A DNA stretch of 64,000 nt from Ovoidimarina sp050299695 (GTDB lineage Bacteria; Pseudomonadota; Alphaproteobacteria; Rhodobacterales; Rhodobacteraceae). The position numbers and the translations under genes are program-made. Position 1 is the stretch's first letter. Each line of letters opens with the position of its first letter. The DNA lies in contig JBNKWI010000005.1 of the NCBI GenBank assembly GCA_050299695.1, positions 8,474 to 72,473 on the forward strand, given 5' to 3'. Positions 45,807 through 54,724 of this stretch are shown here, one piece after another. The notes below the pieces were generated by a model that saw only the letters and a list, made by a program, of their open reading frames with translations, had not been told where the DNA came from and did no database searches.

Positions 45807-45852
45807 GACAGCGGGCGGGCCGTCTCCGGGCGGCCCGCCCCCGTACAACGAC

Positions 45853-47676
45853 ATGAGCGACGATATCGCCAGCTTCCTGGCACGGCTTCATCCCTATGAC
45901 AGCGTGGATCCGGTGGGTCTCCTCCGGATCGCCACGCGTTTCGAGGCCGAGGAGCATCCCGCCGGAGCCCGTCTCTATTCCTGCGGCGACGCAGCCCCGG
46001 GGCTCTACGTGATCCGCGAGGGCGCGGTGCGTGTCACAGATGCCGCGGGGCAGGATCTGTCGCGGCTCGGCCCCGGCAATTCCTTCGGCGAGCGCGGGCT
46101 CCTGCGCGACGGGCTGGCCGCGACCAGCGCCTTGACGGAGACCGATTGCCGGCTCTACCGGTTGCCGCCCGAGGCCTTCGAGGAGGCGATGCGCACCGAG
46201 CCCGCCTTCGCGCGGTTCTTCCACCGGGGCGAGGCGCGCCGGGCGCCCGAGCGGCCGCCCGACCTCGCCACCACGCCGGTCGCGCAACTGATGACGCCCG
46301 ATCCGGTCACCTGCCGGCCGGGCACGCCGGCGGCCGAGGCCGCGCGGATCATGGCCGAGGCGCGGATCTCCTGCCTTTGCGTCACCGATGGCGAGGCGCG
46401 GCTGGTGGGCATCGTCACGGTGCGCGACCTTTCGGGCCGGATCCTCGGACGCGGCCGCAGCCCCGAAACCGGGGTCGGTCAGGTGATGACGCCCGAGCCG
46501 CACACGCTGCCGGCCACCGCGCTCGGCTCGGACGTGCTCCACGCGATGATGGAGCGCGGCATCGGCCACGTGCCGATCACCGAGGGCGGCCGGCTCGTGG
46601 GGATCGTGACCCAGACCAACCTCACGCGGCGGCAGGCGGTGAACTCGGCCTGGCTGGTGGGCGACATCGCCCATGCGCCCGACGCCGAGGCCATCGCGGG
46701 CGTCACGGCGCTGATCCCCCGGCTGCTCGCGCAGCTCACCGGGGCCGGGCTCCGGCACGATGTGGTGACACGGCTCGTGACCGACATCGCCGATGCCGCG
46801 ACGCGGCGGCTGCTGGCGCTGGCCGAGGAGGAATTCGGCCCGCCGCCGGTGCCCTATCTCTGGCTCGCCTGCGGCAGCCAGGGCCGGCGCGAGCAGACCG
46901 GCGTGTCGGACCAGGACAATTGCCTGATCCTCGACGATGCCGCACGCGACGCGGACGACGCCTATTTCGCCCGCCTCGCGCGCTTCGTCTGCGACGGGCT
47001 GAACCGGGCAGGCTATGTCTATTGCCCGGGCGAGATGATGGCGACGGCGCCGCGCTGGCGGCAGCCGCTCAGGGTCTGGCGCGGCTATTTCCAGGGCTGG
47101 ATCGCCACGCCCAGCCCGGAGGCGCAGATGCTCGCCTCGGTGATGTTCGACCTGCGGCCGATCGGCGGCGAGACGGGGCTTTTCGAGAGCCTGCAGGCGG
47201 GCACGCTGCTCACCGCGTCGAAGAACTCGATCTTCGTGGCGCATATGGTGGCGAATTCGCTCCGGCACCAGCCGCCCCTGGGGCTGCTGCGCGGCATTGC
47301 GACGATCCGTTCGGGCGAGCATCGCGACGCGGTGGATCTGAAGATGTCGGGCGTTGTTCCGGTGGTCGATCTCGCGCGGCTCTATGCGCTGATGGGGCGG
47401 ATCGCGCCGGTGAGCACCCGGGCGCGGCTGGAGCTTGCCGGCGGCGGGCCGGGCGTCTCGGCGGGCGGCGCGCGCGAGCTGATCGACGCCTACGACCTGA
47501 TCGCCGCCACGCGGCTCGCGCATCAGGCGCGGCAGATCGCGGCGGGAACAGCGCCGGACAACTATCTCGCGCCGTCGAGCCTGTCGGATTTCGAGCGCAG
47601 CCATTTGCGCGACGCCTTCGTCGTGGTGCGGCGGATGCAGGCGGCCATCGCCCAGGGGCGGGGCACGGTGACCTGA
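45853..47676 (+). CDS. cNMP-binding/CBS/DUF294 nucleotidyltransferase-like regulator
   Basis: 607 residues with domains in order: cyclic-nucleotide-binding (about 15-120), two CBS repeats (140-265), a DUF294 GlnD-like nucleotidyltransferase (about 285-430, motif GSQGRREQTGVSDQDN at 341-356 with Asp353 and Asp355) and a DUF294 C-terminal substrate-binding domain (470-600). The combination suggests a nucleotide-sensing regulator that could modify a partner. In proteobacteria this gene travels with the SSS symporter and exonuclease, pointing to a role in acetate metabolism. Start at 45853, 46 bases after the symporter. Confidence 0.9.
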   Translation: MSDDIASFLARLHPYDSVDPVGLLRIATRFEAEEHPAGARLYSCGDAAPGLYVIREGAVRVTDAAGQDLSRLGPGNSFGERGLLRDGLAATSALTETDCRLYRLPPEAFEEAMRTEPAFARFFHRGEARRAPERPPDLATTPVAQLMTPDPVTCRPGTPAAEAARIMAEARISCLCVTDGEARLVGIVTVRDLSGRILGRGRSPETGVGQVMTPEPHTLPATALGSDVLHAMMERGIGHVPITEGGRLVGIVTQTNLTRRQAVNSAWLVGDIAHAPDAEAIAGVTALIPRLLAQLTGAGLRHDVVTRLVTDIADAATRRLLALAEEEFGPPPVPYLWLACGSQGRREQTGVSDQDNCLILDDAARDADDAYFARLARFVCDGLNRAGYVYCPGEMMATAPRWRQPLRVWRGYFQGWIATPSPEAQMLASVMFDLRPIGGETGLFESLQAGTLLTASKNSIFVAHMVANSLRHQPPLGLLRGIATIRSGEHRDAVDLKMSGVVPVVDLARLYALMGRIAPVSTRARLELAGGGPGVSAGGARELIDAYDLIAATRLAHQARQIAAGTAPDNYLAPSSLSDFERSHLRDAFVVVRRMQAAIAQGRGTVT

Positions 47677-47700
47677 ACGGGGATTTGGGGGAGGGGAGAG

Positions 47701-48219
47701 ATGATCTTCGAACTGATCGCGGTGATTGCCGCCGGGCTGGCCGGGGCGGGCGTGGGCCTGCTTCTGGGCCGGCTGACGGCCGGGCGGCTGCCGCGCTGGT
47801 GGGTGCCGGTCCTCGCCGGGGCGGCGATGCTGGGGGTGGCGATTGCCAGTGAATACGGCTGGTATCCGCGGACGCGGGCCGCGCTGCCGGCGGGGGTCGA
47901 GGTCGCCATGACCGTCGAGGAGCGCGCGCCGTACCGGCCCTGGACCTATGTCGCGCCCTTCGTTTCGCGCTTCCTCGCGGTCGATACCGGCGCGATGCGG
48001 AGCCATCCGGCCGCGCCGGGCCAACGCATCGTCGAGGTCTACGCCTTCGCGCGCTGGTCGCCGACGCGGAAGCTTGCCGTGCTGGTCGATTGCCCGGGCG
48101 GGCGGCGCGCCGATCTCGGGCCCGGCGCCGGTTTCGCCGAGGGCGGCACGGTGTCCGGCGTCACCTGGCGGGACGTGGGCGCGGATGACCCGGTGCTGCG
48201 CGCCGCCTGCGGGGCCTGA
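47701..48219 (+). CDS. Membrane protein of unknown function in the acetate cluster
   Basis: 172 residues with two N-terminal helices (4-24 and 35-52) and an extracytoplasmic domain (60-172) containing one Cys pair (DCPGG and RAACGA). No family recognised. It sits 24 bases after the DUF294 gene and 3 bases before the exonuclease gene, so it is part of the same transcript. It could be a structural partner of the membrane-anchored exonuclease. Confidence 0.7.
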   Translation: MIFELIAVIAAGLAGAGVGLLLGRLTAGRLPRWWVPVLAGAAMLGVAIASEYGWYPRTRAALPAGVEVAMTVEERAPYRPWTYVAPFVSRFLAVDTGAMRSHPAAPGQRIVEVYAFARWSPTRKLAVLVDCPGGRRADLGPGAGFAEGGTVSGVTWRDVGADDPVLRAACGA

Positions 48220-48222
48220 GCG

Positions 48223-49614
48223 ATGCGGCGTTTCGGCCTCCGGACGCGGATCGCGCTGTTCTTCGCCGCGCTGGCAGGCGGGGCGGTGGCGCTGGTCGCG
48301 CTTGGCCTCTGGATCGGCGCGGGGCGTGGCGCGGGCGGGTTCGTCACCGCGGGGCTGATCGCGGGGTTCGGGATTCTTGGCCTCGCCGCCTGGATCTGGC
48401 TCCTGTTCGACGAAAACGTGGCGCGGCCGATCGAACGGCTGGCGGCCGATCTGAGGGTGCGCGCCCATGCCGATCCGGGCCTCGGTCTCGAGGCGGGCGG
48501 GCTGGGTTACCTGGGCGATCTCGGCCCGGCGGCGCGGGCGCTGAGCGCCCGGCTCGGCGCGCAAACGCTCGACGCCGCCGAGCGTGTCGCCGCCGAAACC
48601 GCGCGGCTCGCCGCCGAGCGCGAGCGGCTTGCCGCGGTGCTGTCCGACATTCCGCTCGCCATCCTCATCCTCGACGAGGCGCACCGTGTCACGCTCTATG
48701 ACGGGCAGGCGGCCGAGACACTCGGCCCGAGGCCACTCTGTCTCGGGCAGAGCCTGTTCCACCATGTCGATGGCGCGCAGGTCCGCGCGGCGCTGGAGGG
48801 GCTCGCGCCGCGCGCGGCGGTCGCGCTGCGTCTTTCAACCGCCGACGGGACCCGGGTGTTCGAGGCGGTTCTGCGCCGGCTCGGGCCGGGGGCGGGCTAC
48901 ATGCTGTCGCTGCAATGCGCGCCGGATGCGGCGGCCGAGCGGCCGCTGGTCTACGATTTTTCCCCGGCTGCCGCGCCGCCCGCCGCGCCCGGGGCGCTGC
49001 GCGCGACGCCGCTCGAGGCGCTGACCTATGTGATCTTCGACACCGAGACGACCGGGCTCTTGCCGGACCGCGACGCCGTGGTGCAGATCGGCGCGGTGCG
49101 GGCGGTCGGGCGGCGCCTTGTCGCGGGCGAGGTGTTCGATACGCTGGTCGATCCGGGCCGGCCGATCCCGGCGACGGCGACGAAGGTGCATGGCATCGAC
49201 GACGCGATGGTGCGGGGCGCGCCCGCGATGGATGAGGCCGGGGCGCGGTTTCTGGAGTTCGCCGAGGGGGCGGTGCTGGTGGCCCACAACGCGCCGTTCG
49301 ACATGGCGTTCCTCAGGCGCCATGCCGCGGCGACGGGGGCGCGGTTCGACCATCCGGTGCTCGACACGGTGCTCCTCGGCGCGGCGCTGTTCGGCCGGGA
49401 CGGGCGGCTGACCCTCGACGCGCTCGCCGAGCGGCTCGGGATCGCGATCCCGCCCGGGGGGCGGCACACCGCGCTGGGCGATGCTCGGGCGACGGCGGCG
49501 GTGTTTCTGAAGATGCTGGCGGTGTTCGAGGCTGGCGGCTGCACGGATCTCGGCGCGCTGATGGATGCCCAGACGGTGCATCGGCGGCTTCCGGCCGACC
49601 TCAACCGCGGCTGA
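48223..49614 (+). CDS. Membrane-anchored DnaQ-like 3'-5' exonuclease with PAS-like domain
   Basis: 463 residues. Two helices at 9-30 and 40-62, a HAMP-like linker (ENVARPIERLAADLRVRA), a short coiled coil (115-140), a PAS-like region (140-230, ILDEAHRVTLYDGQAAETLG) and a C-terminal DEDDh exonuclease: IFDTETTGL (Asp273, Glu275), AHNAPFDMAFLRRH and HTALGDARATAAVF. This is the exonuclease found in acetate-symporter clusters, not the polymerase III epsilon subunit. The join of sensor-like membrane parts to a nuclease suggests signal-dependent nucleotide or RNA turnover, which is inference. Confidence 0.9.
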   Translation: MRRFGLRTRIALFFAALAGGAVALVALGLWIGAGRGAGGFVTAGLIAGFGILGLAAWIWLLFDENVARPIERLAADLRVRAHADPGLGLEAGGLGYLGDLGPAARALSARLGAQTLDAAERVAAETARLAAERERLAAVLSDIPLAILILDEAHRVTLYDGQAAETLGPRPLCLGQSLFHHVDGAQVRAALEGLAPRAAVALRLSTADGTRVFEAVLRRLGPGAGYMLSLQCAPDAAAERPLVYDFSPAAAPPAAPGALRATPLEALTYVIFDTETTGLLPDRDAVVQIGAVRAVGRRLVAGEVFDTLVDPGRPIPATATKVHGIDDAMVRGAPAMDEAGARFLEFAEGAVLVAHNAPFDMAFLRRHAAATGARFDHPVLDTVLLGAALFGRDGRLTLDALAERLGIAIPPGGRHTALGDARATAAVFLKMLAVFEAGGCTDLGALMDAQTVHRRLPADLNRG

Positions 49615-49648
49615 CTGCCAACTGCGTTGGCGCCGCCCCGGGCCGGAG

Positions 49649-51676
49649 TCAGGCCGGGCGCGGGCCGCCCGCGACCGCCGCGGACGGCCAGGCTTCGTGC
49701 GGCGGGGTCAGGGCGTCGAGCGCGGTGTCAATCGGCACCGGCCGCCCGAAATGGTAGCCCTGGCCGTTCCGCGCCCCCATGCCGTGGACGATCTGCGCCT
49801 GTTCGGCGGATTCGATGCCTTCGACCGTCACCGCCATCTGCAGGCTGTCGGCGATCTCGACCACGGCGTCGACGATGAAGCGCGCCTCCTCCGACGTGTC
49901 GATCTCGTCGACCAGCGACTTGTCGATCTTCAACTCGTCCGCCGCCGCAGCCCGGAGATAGGCCAGCGACGAGAAGCCGGTGCCGAAATCGTCGATCGCG
50001 ATCTTGCAGCCGAGCTCATGCAGCGCGTCGATGATCCGGCGCGCGTTGTCCCAGTCGCGGATTTCCAGCGTCTCGGTGATCTCGAGGGTCAGGAGTTCGG
50101 GGGCGAGCCCGCTTTCCTCGAGCACGTCGCCGACCTCGCGGACGATCCGCGGGCTTGAGAAATTCATCGTCGAAAGATTGGCGCTGAACGAGATCGCATT
50201 GCCGTGCTCGGCATTCCAGCGCCCGAGCTTGCACGCGGTCTCGCGCAGCACGTAGAGGTCGATCTCGTTGATCAGCCCCGCCTCCTCGGCCAGCGCCACG
50301 AAGTCCGAGGGCGGCACCATCTCGTCGCCGCGCTGCCAGCGCACCAGCGCCTCGAAGCCGTAGACCTCGCCGTCCTTCAGCCGCACCTTGGGTTGGAGAT
50401 AGACCCGGAGGTCGCCCTGGGCGATGGCGCCGGGCAGCTCGGTGAGGAGCGCGCGGCGCTTGAGGAAGCGGATCTCGAGCTCCTCGTCGTAGAAGGCGTA
50501 GCAGTTCCTGCCCAGGTCCTTCGCGGCATAGAGCGCGAAATCGGCCACCCGCGTCAGGGTGTCGAAATTCGATGCCATCTGCGCGGCGAGCTGGGTCGTC
50601 GTCGCGAGGCCCATGCTGGTGCTGGTGCTGAGCGCCTCGCGGTCGAAATAGAGCTCCTGCGTGACCGCCTCGGAAATCTTCTGGCAAACCCGGGTGAGCC
50701 CGATCGCATCGTCGCCCGGGATCGCCGCGGCGAATTCGTCGCCGCCGAGGCGCGCCGCGAACCCGCCCGCCTCGCGCGCCACCCGGTCGATGATCCCGGC
50801 CACGTATTTCAGCACCGCGTCGCCGGCGGAGTGACCATGGGTGTCGTTGATCGCCTTGAAATCGTCGAGATCGGCCAGGAGCAGCGTCATCGGCGCGCCG
50901 GCCTCCATCATCTCCTCGATCCGGTCCTGGAACTGGATGCGGTTCGGCAGGCCGGTCAGCGAGTCGAAATAGGCCAGGAAGGCGGCGCGTTCCTCGGCTT
51001 CGCGGCGGGCGTGGCGCGCCAACACCTCGCGGCGCAGGAGCAGCAGCATCACCGCGCCGAACAGGGTGAGGACGAGGAGGTTGAACCAGACCACCAGGTG
51101 CTGCTGGTTGAGGGCGCGGGACTGGTCGTCGAGGACCACGTCCTGCAGCCGCCGCATCTCGTCGAGATAGATCACCAGCCATTGGCGCGCCTCGTCCGAG
51201 GCGATGAGCAGCGCGTCGGCCAGAGCGTCGGGCGACCCGGCGAAGCCCGAGGCGATCGCCCCGTCGGCGATCGCCAGCACACGCTCCAGGCCGCGGATCG
51301 CGTTCCGCGCGTCAGGCAGGTCCTCGCGCCCGTCCAGCACCCGCCGGAAGCTTTCCAGCCGGACGTAGAGGATGTCGGCCGCCGTCGAGAAATCCTTTTC
51401 GTCCTGCGCCGAAACAAGGCCCGCGCGCGCGCTGCGCAGCGCGATCAGGTTCAGCCGCTGCAGGTCGCTCATCGACACGAAGCCGTTGCGCAGCTGCCGG
51501 TCCTTGAAGATCTCGTGGACGGCCTCCGTCTGCTGCATCGCGCGCTGGAAGTAGATCCCGGCCGCGAGGCACATGGTGAACAGCGTCCCGAGGGTCAGGA
51601 ACAGGCCCGCCTTGGTGGCGAACCCGTCCAGAACCCTGTTCAGGAGTGGTCTTGTCCGCGGCCTGTAGGGTTTCAC
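49649..51676 (-). CDS. Membrane GGDEF-EAL c-di-GMP enzyme
   Basis: 675 residues. Two helices (about 24-43 and 195-214) enclose a helical periplasmic sensor domain. The GGDEF domain has an intact GGDEF motif (311-315) and DSLTGLPNR; the EAL domain has FEALVRW (441-447), NLSTMNFSS, LEITETLEI and IDDFGTGFSS. Both catalytic signatures look complete, so it may make and break c-di-GMP. It begins with a GTG that overlaps the stop of the upstream gene (GTGA). The frame continues far upstream as a shadow of that gene. Confidence 0.9.
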   Translation of the reverse strand: MKPYRPRTRPLLNRVLDGFATKAGLFLTLGTLFTMCLAAGIYFQRAMQQTEAVHEIFKDRQLRNGFVSMSDLQRLNLIALRSARAGLVSAQDEKDFSTAADILYVRLESFRRVLDGREDLPDARNAIRGLERVLAIADGAIASGFAGSPDALADALLIASDEARQWLVIYLDEMRRLQDVVLDDQSRALNQQHLVVWFNLLVLTLFGAVMLLLLRREVLARHARREAEERAAFLAYFDSLTGLPNRIQFQDRIEEMMEAGAPMTLLLADLDDFKAINDTHGHSAGDAVLKYVAGIIDRVAREAGGFAARLGGDEFAAAIPGDDAIGLTRVCQKISEAVTQELYFDREALSTSTSMGLATTTQLAAQMASNFDTLTRVADFALYAAKDLGRNCYAFYDEELEIRFLKRRALLTELPGAIAQGDLRVYLQPKVRLKDGEVYGFEALVRWQRGDEMVPPSDFVALAEEAGLINEIDLYVLRETACKLGRWNAEHGNAISFSANLSTMNFSSPRIVREVGDVLEESGLAPELLTLEITETLEIRDWDNARRIIDALHELGCKIAIDDFGTGFSSLAYLRAAAADELKIDKSLVDEIDTSEEARFIVDAVVEIADSLQMAVTVEGIESAEQAQIVHGMGARNGQGYHFGRPVPIDTALDALTPPHEAWPSAAVAGGPRPA

Positions 51677-52182
51677 ATCTCGGGCTCGATCCTTGCCGCC
51701 ATCCAGACAAGATCGGACTCGGAGGCGACGTCGGAAGCCTGGTAGGCGTCCATGTCCATCACGAACTGGATCGGTCCGCGGACCCGGCGCGAATGCGCGT
51801 GCCCGTCGACGCGGGTCGCCACCAGGACCGGGATCGAGGTCCAGACGTCGCGTTCGATCACCGAGCTGAAATCGTTCTCGGCATAGACGCGGATCGCCGG
51901 CGCGTCGGCCAGGCCGTTCGCCGCGAGCAGGTCGGACAGGAGCACGCCTTCGAACTCGGCCGGTTCGGTGCGCCAGGGCGTGGTGGTGCGCAGCCGGTAG
52001 GTCGTCATCGTCTCGAGGTCTTCGGGCTTGTAGACCCGGGAATGGCCGTCCATGCCCACCACTTCGAGCTGCGCGAGGGCGTGTTCGATCGGCGTGAGCG
52101 CGACCGGCTCGGGCTGGCCGGCGAAGGCGGTGCCGGCCAGGGCGCTTGCCAGGCAAAGCGCCGACAGGGTTTTCAGTCTCAT
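51673..52182 (-). CDS. Exported molybdopterin-oxidoreductase-like domain protein (sensor partner)
   Basis: 169 residues with signal peptide 1-21 (LKTLSALCLASALAGTAFA). The rest resembles the SUOX-like oxidoreductase molybdopterin-binding fold (KPEDLETMTTYRLRTTTPWR, EFEGVLLSDLLAANGL, IRVYAENDFSSVI) but is too short to hold the cofactor site. Such shortened forms are often found beside GGDEF/EAL proteins, so it may be a periplasmic ligand sensor for the coupled enzyme. Of two ATGs, 52182 has GGAG at the better spacing; 52188 is the alternative. Confidence 0.78.
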   Translation of the reverse strand: MRLKTLSALCLASALAGTAFAGQPEPVALTPIEHALAQLEVVGMDGHSRVYKPEDLETMTTYRLRTTTPWRTEPAEFEGVLLSDLLAANGLADAPAIRVYAENDFSSVIERDVWTSIPVLVATRVDGHAHSRRVRGPIQFVMDMDAYQASDVASESDLVWMAARIEPEM

Positions 52183-52391
52183 CGTCATCTCCAGAATGGA
52201 TGGTGGGGTCCGGCCTAGAGAACGGCAGCTAATCTTTGGTGACTGCGCGCGGCCCCGGCCGCCGCGGCGGGGCGGAAAATGCTTACAATCGAACGCACCT
52301 CCCGGCTTCGGTGACAATCCGGGGAAAATTGGAGGCACTTCGTCAACCCGGGCTAACAGGCGATTAACGTTCCCGGGCCACACCGTCCGGC

Positions 52392-52919
52392 ATGGAACTC
52401 TATCTCGCACAAGTCGTCGGCCTGGCGGCGTTTGCCGTCAATCTGTACGCCTGCCTCCACACCGAGGAACGGCAGTTCAAGCGCGTCATCATCGCGGGCT
52501 GCCTGCTGTGGGCGGTGCACAATTCCATGCTCGGCGCCGACATGGCGGCGACCCTGTCGGTGATCACCGCGTTCCGCACGCTCCTGTCGCTCAACGCAGC
52601 GAACCGCAAGCATGCCGGCCCGCTTCTCTTCCTCTACCTGGTACTGGCGCTGGGCGACAAGCAGAGCGCCTATGACTGGCTGCCGGTCTGCGCCACCTTC
52701 GTCGGCACGGTCGCGCTGTTCTACCTTCAGGGCGTCGCGCTCCGCATCGTGCATTGCCTCGGCGCGCCGCTCTGGATCGTCCACGACCTGCATTACGGCT
52801 CGCTTGCCGGCGTGCTGTCGCAGACCACCATGCTGCTCCTGACCGCCTTCACCGTCGCGCGGATGCTGGGCCTGGTCGCACCGGGCCAACGCGCCCCTGT
52901 CGAACCCAAGGCGACCTGA
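52392..52919 (+). CDS. YgjV-family inner-membrane protein
   Basis: 175 residues with five to six helices. The opening ELYLAQVVGLAAFAVNLYAC and the repeated pattern (AVHNSMLGADMAATLSVITAFRT, split around residue 40-64; LGAPLWIVHDLHYGSLAGVLSQ-type segment near 120-142) match the YgjV family of unknown function. Monocistronic; upstream 209 bases separate it from the divergent sensor gene. Confidence 0.82.
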   Translation: MELYLAQVVGLAAFAVNLYACLHTEERQFKRVIIAGCLLWAVHNSMLGADMAATLSVITAFRTLLSLNAANRKHAGPLLFLYLVLALGDKQSAYDWLPVCATFVGTVALFYLQGVALRIVHCLGAPLWIVHDLHYGSLAGVLSQTTMLLLTAFTVARMLGLVAPGQRAPVEPKAT

Positions 52920-53106
52920 CAGGCAGGGCGCCGCCGGTGCCGTCCGGGCCGACCCGAGCGCCCGGCGCGTGAGCGCAGGGTGCGAGACAAGGACTTGCGC
53001 CGAAGGCGCTCCATGTGAAAACTCCCCTTCCGCTCTTTCCATGCGGGCGGGCGCGTGCTTCAATGCGCGCAAGAACAACGGGCAATGACCCAGGGGAGGA
53101 TTTTTC

Positions 53107-54117
53107 ATGACCACGAGTTTCGGTCGCCGCACGTTCATGTCCGCGGCGTCTGCCACGCTTCTCGCGCTCGGTTTCGGCGCCGCCGCCGATGCGGCGGACA
53201 AGATCACGCTGCGCCTGTCCACGCCGGCCTCGGAAACCGACCAGCGCTCGGTCGCGCTCGCCGAAGTGTTCGGCCCCGCGGTCGCCGGGTTCGCCACCTA
53301 CGAGCCGCATTACAACGCCTCGCTGATCGCGCAGGGCTCGGAGCTCGAGGCCATCGCCTCGGGCGATCTCGAGATGTCCGTCACCTCGGCGCAGGAACTC
53401 GCGACCTTCTTCCCCGAATTCTCGATCTTCACCGCGGGCTATGTGCACCAGTCGGCCGAGCACCAGGTCAAGGTCTTCAACGACCCGCTGATGGACCCGT
53501 TCAAGCAGAAGGTCGAGGACGAGCTGGGCGTGAAGCTTCTCGCGGTGATGTATCTCGGCCGTCGCCAGGTGAACCTGCGCTTCAGCCAGGCCGAGAAGAA
53601 CGTCCAGACCCCCGCCGATCTCGCCGGCGTGAACCTCCGCATGCCCGGCTCGGACGCTTGGCAGTTCCTCGGCAAGGCGCTGGGCGCCAACCCGACGCCG
53701 ATGGCCTTCACCGAGGTCTATACCGCGCTCTCCACCGGTTCGGTCGATGGCCAAGACAACCCGCTGCCCACCGACAAGGACTCCAAGTTCTATGAGGTGA
53801 CGAAGCAGATCGTGCTGACTTCGCATCTCGTCGACCTGAACTATGTCGCCTTCTCGAAGGAGACCTGGGACGGGCTGACGCCGGAGCAGCAGGCCACCGT
53901 CCAGAAGGCCGCCGAGGACGCCGCCGAGAGCGGCCGGCAGAAGCAGCTCGCGCTCGAGGACGAGCTGGTCGCCTTCTTCAAGGAGCAGGGGCTCGACGTC
54001 TACGAACCCGATCTCGCCGCCTTCCGCAGCCATGTGCAGGAGGCCTACCAGAGCTCGGATTTCTCGGCCACATGGCCCGAGGGCGTGCTCGACAAGATCA
54101 ACGCGCTCGGCAACTGA
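53107..54117 (+). CDS. TRAP transporter solute-binding protein (DctP family)
   Basis: 336 residues. An N-terminal leader with RRTFMSAASATLLALGFGAA may be Tat-type. The mature protein has the DctP pattern: KITLRLSTPASETDQRSVAL, the family signature NLRMPGSDAWQFLGKALGANP with its carboxylate-binding Arg, PMAFTEVYTALSTGSVDGQDNP, and YVAFSKETWDGL. It captures an organic acid or similar solute in the periplasm. GGGGAGGA precedes the ATG. First gene of a P-Q-M operon. Confidence 0.92.
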   Translation: MTTSFGRRTFMSAASATLLALGFGAAADAADKITLRLSTPASETDQRSVALAEVFGPAVAGFATYEPHYNASLIAQGSELEAIASGDLEMSVTSAQELATFFPEFSIFTAGYVHQSAEHQVKVFNDPLMDPFKQKVEDELGVKLLAVMYLGRRQVNLRFSQAEKNVQTPADLAGVNLRMPGSDAWQFLGKALGANPTPMAFTEVYTALSTGSVDGQDNPLPTDKDSKFYEVTKQIVLTSHLVDLNYVAFSKETWDGLTPEQQATVQKAAEDAAESGRQKQLALEDELVAFFKEQGLDVYEPDLAAFRSHVQEAYQSSDFSATWPEGVLDKINALGN

Positions 54118-54151
54118 CCGCGCGCGTCGGCGCCACGGGGGAGGGAAGGCG

Positions 54152-54724
54152 ATGAAACCGTTTCTCGGTTGGATCGTCCGTGGCGCCGAATTCCTGATGG
54201 CCATGATGATGGCCGCGATGTTCGCGACCTTCATCCTGCAAGTGGCGATCCGCTACACCGCCCGCCTCGGCTGGATCGCCGAGGCGGCGCCGTTTCTGGA
54301 TCCGAGCCGCTATGGCTGGACGCTGGAATTCTGCCTCGCGCTCTGGGTCTGGATCGTGTTCTTCGGCTGCGCCACGATTGTTCGCGACCGCGACCACGTG
54401 ACCTTCGACATTCTCTACGGGGCTGTCTCGCCGCGGCTGCGGCGCGTCTTCGCGTTGATCACCTGCGCCGCCATCGTGGTGGGGCTCCTCGCTTCGCTCG
54501 GGCCGACCTGGGACAAGTTCTACATCCTCAGGCTCAAGCAGACCGCGACGCTGAAGCAGCTTCTGGGCGACTGGGTGCGGATGCGCGACGTCTACTCGGT
54601 CTACGCCTTCTTCCTTGTCGCGGTCTCGCTGCGCTACGCGTGGCGCGCGGTGGAGGTCTGGCGGCACGGCGCCGAGGAGGACCCGCACCATTATGAAGAG
54701 CTGGCCGGCGAGGACGACAAATGA
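54152..54724 (+). CDS. TRAP transporter small membrane subunit (DctQ family)
   Basis: 190 residues with four helices (about 13-33, 60-82, 100-122, 150-170) in the DctQ arrangement, including the conserved WVVFFG-like stretch LWVWIVFFGCATIVRDRDHV. It links the binding protein to the large permease. 34 bases after the DctP gene; its stop overlaps the dctM start (ATGA). Confidence 0.9.
   Translation: MKPFLGWIVRGAEFLMAMMMAAMFATFILQVAIRYTARLGWIAEAAPFLDPSRYGWTLEFCLALWVWIVFFGCATIVRDRDHVTFDILYGAVSPRLRRVFALITCAAIVVGLLASLGPTWDKFYILRLKQTATLKQLLGDWVRMRDVYSVYAFFLVAVSLRYAWRAVEVWRHGAEEDPHHYEELAGEDDK

Noticed and set aside
45745..48765. A 1006-codon minus-strand frame opposite the DUF294 and exonuclease genes
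   Set aside because: Antisense shadow: Arg/Pro/His-rich composition and complete overlap with well-supported plus-strand genes.
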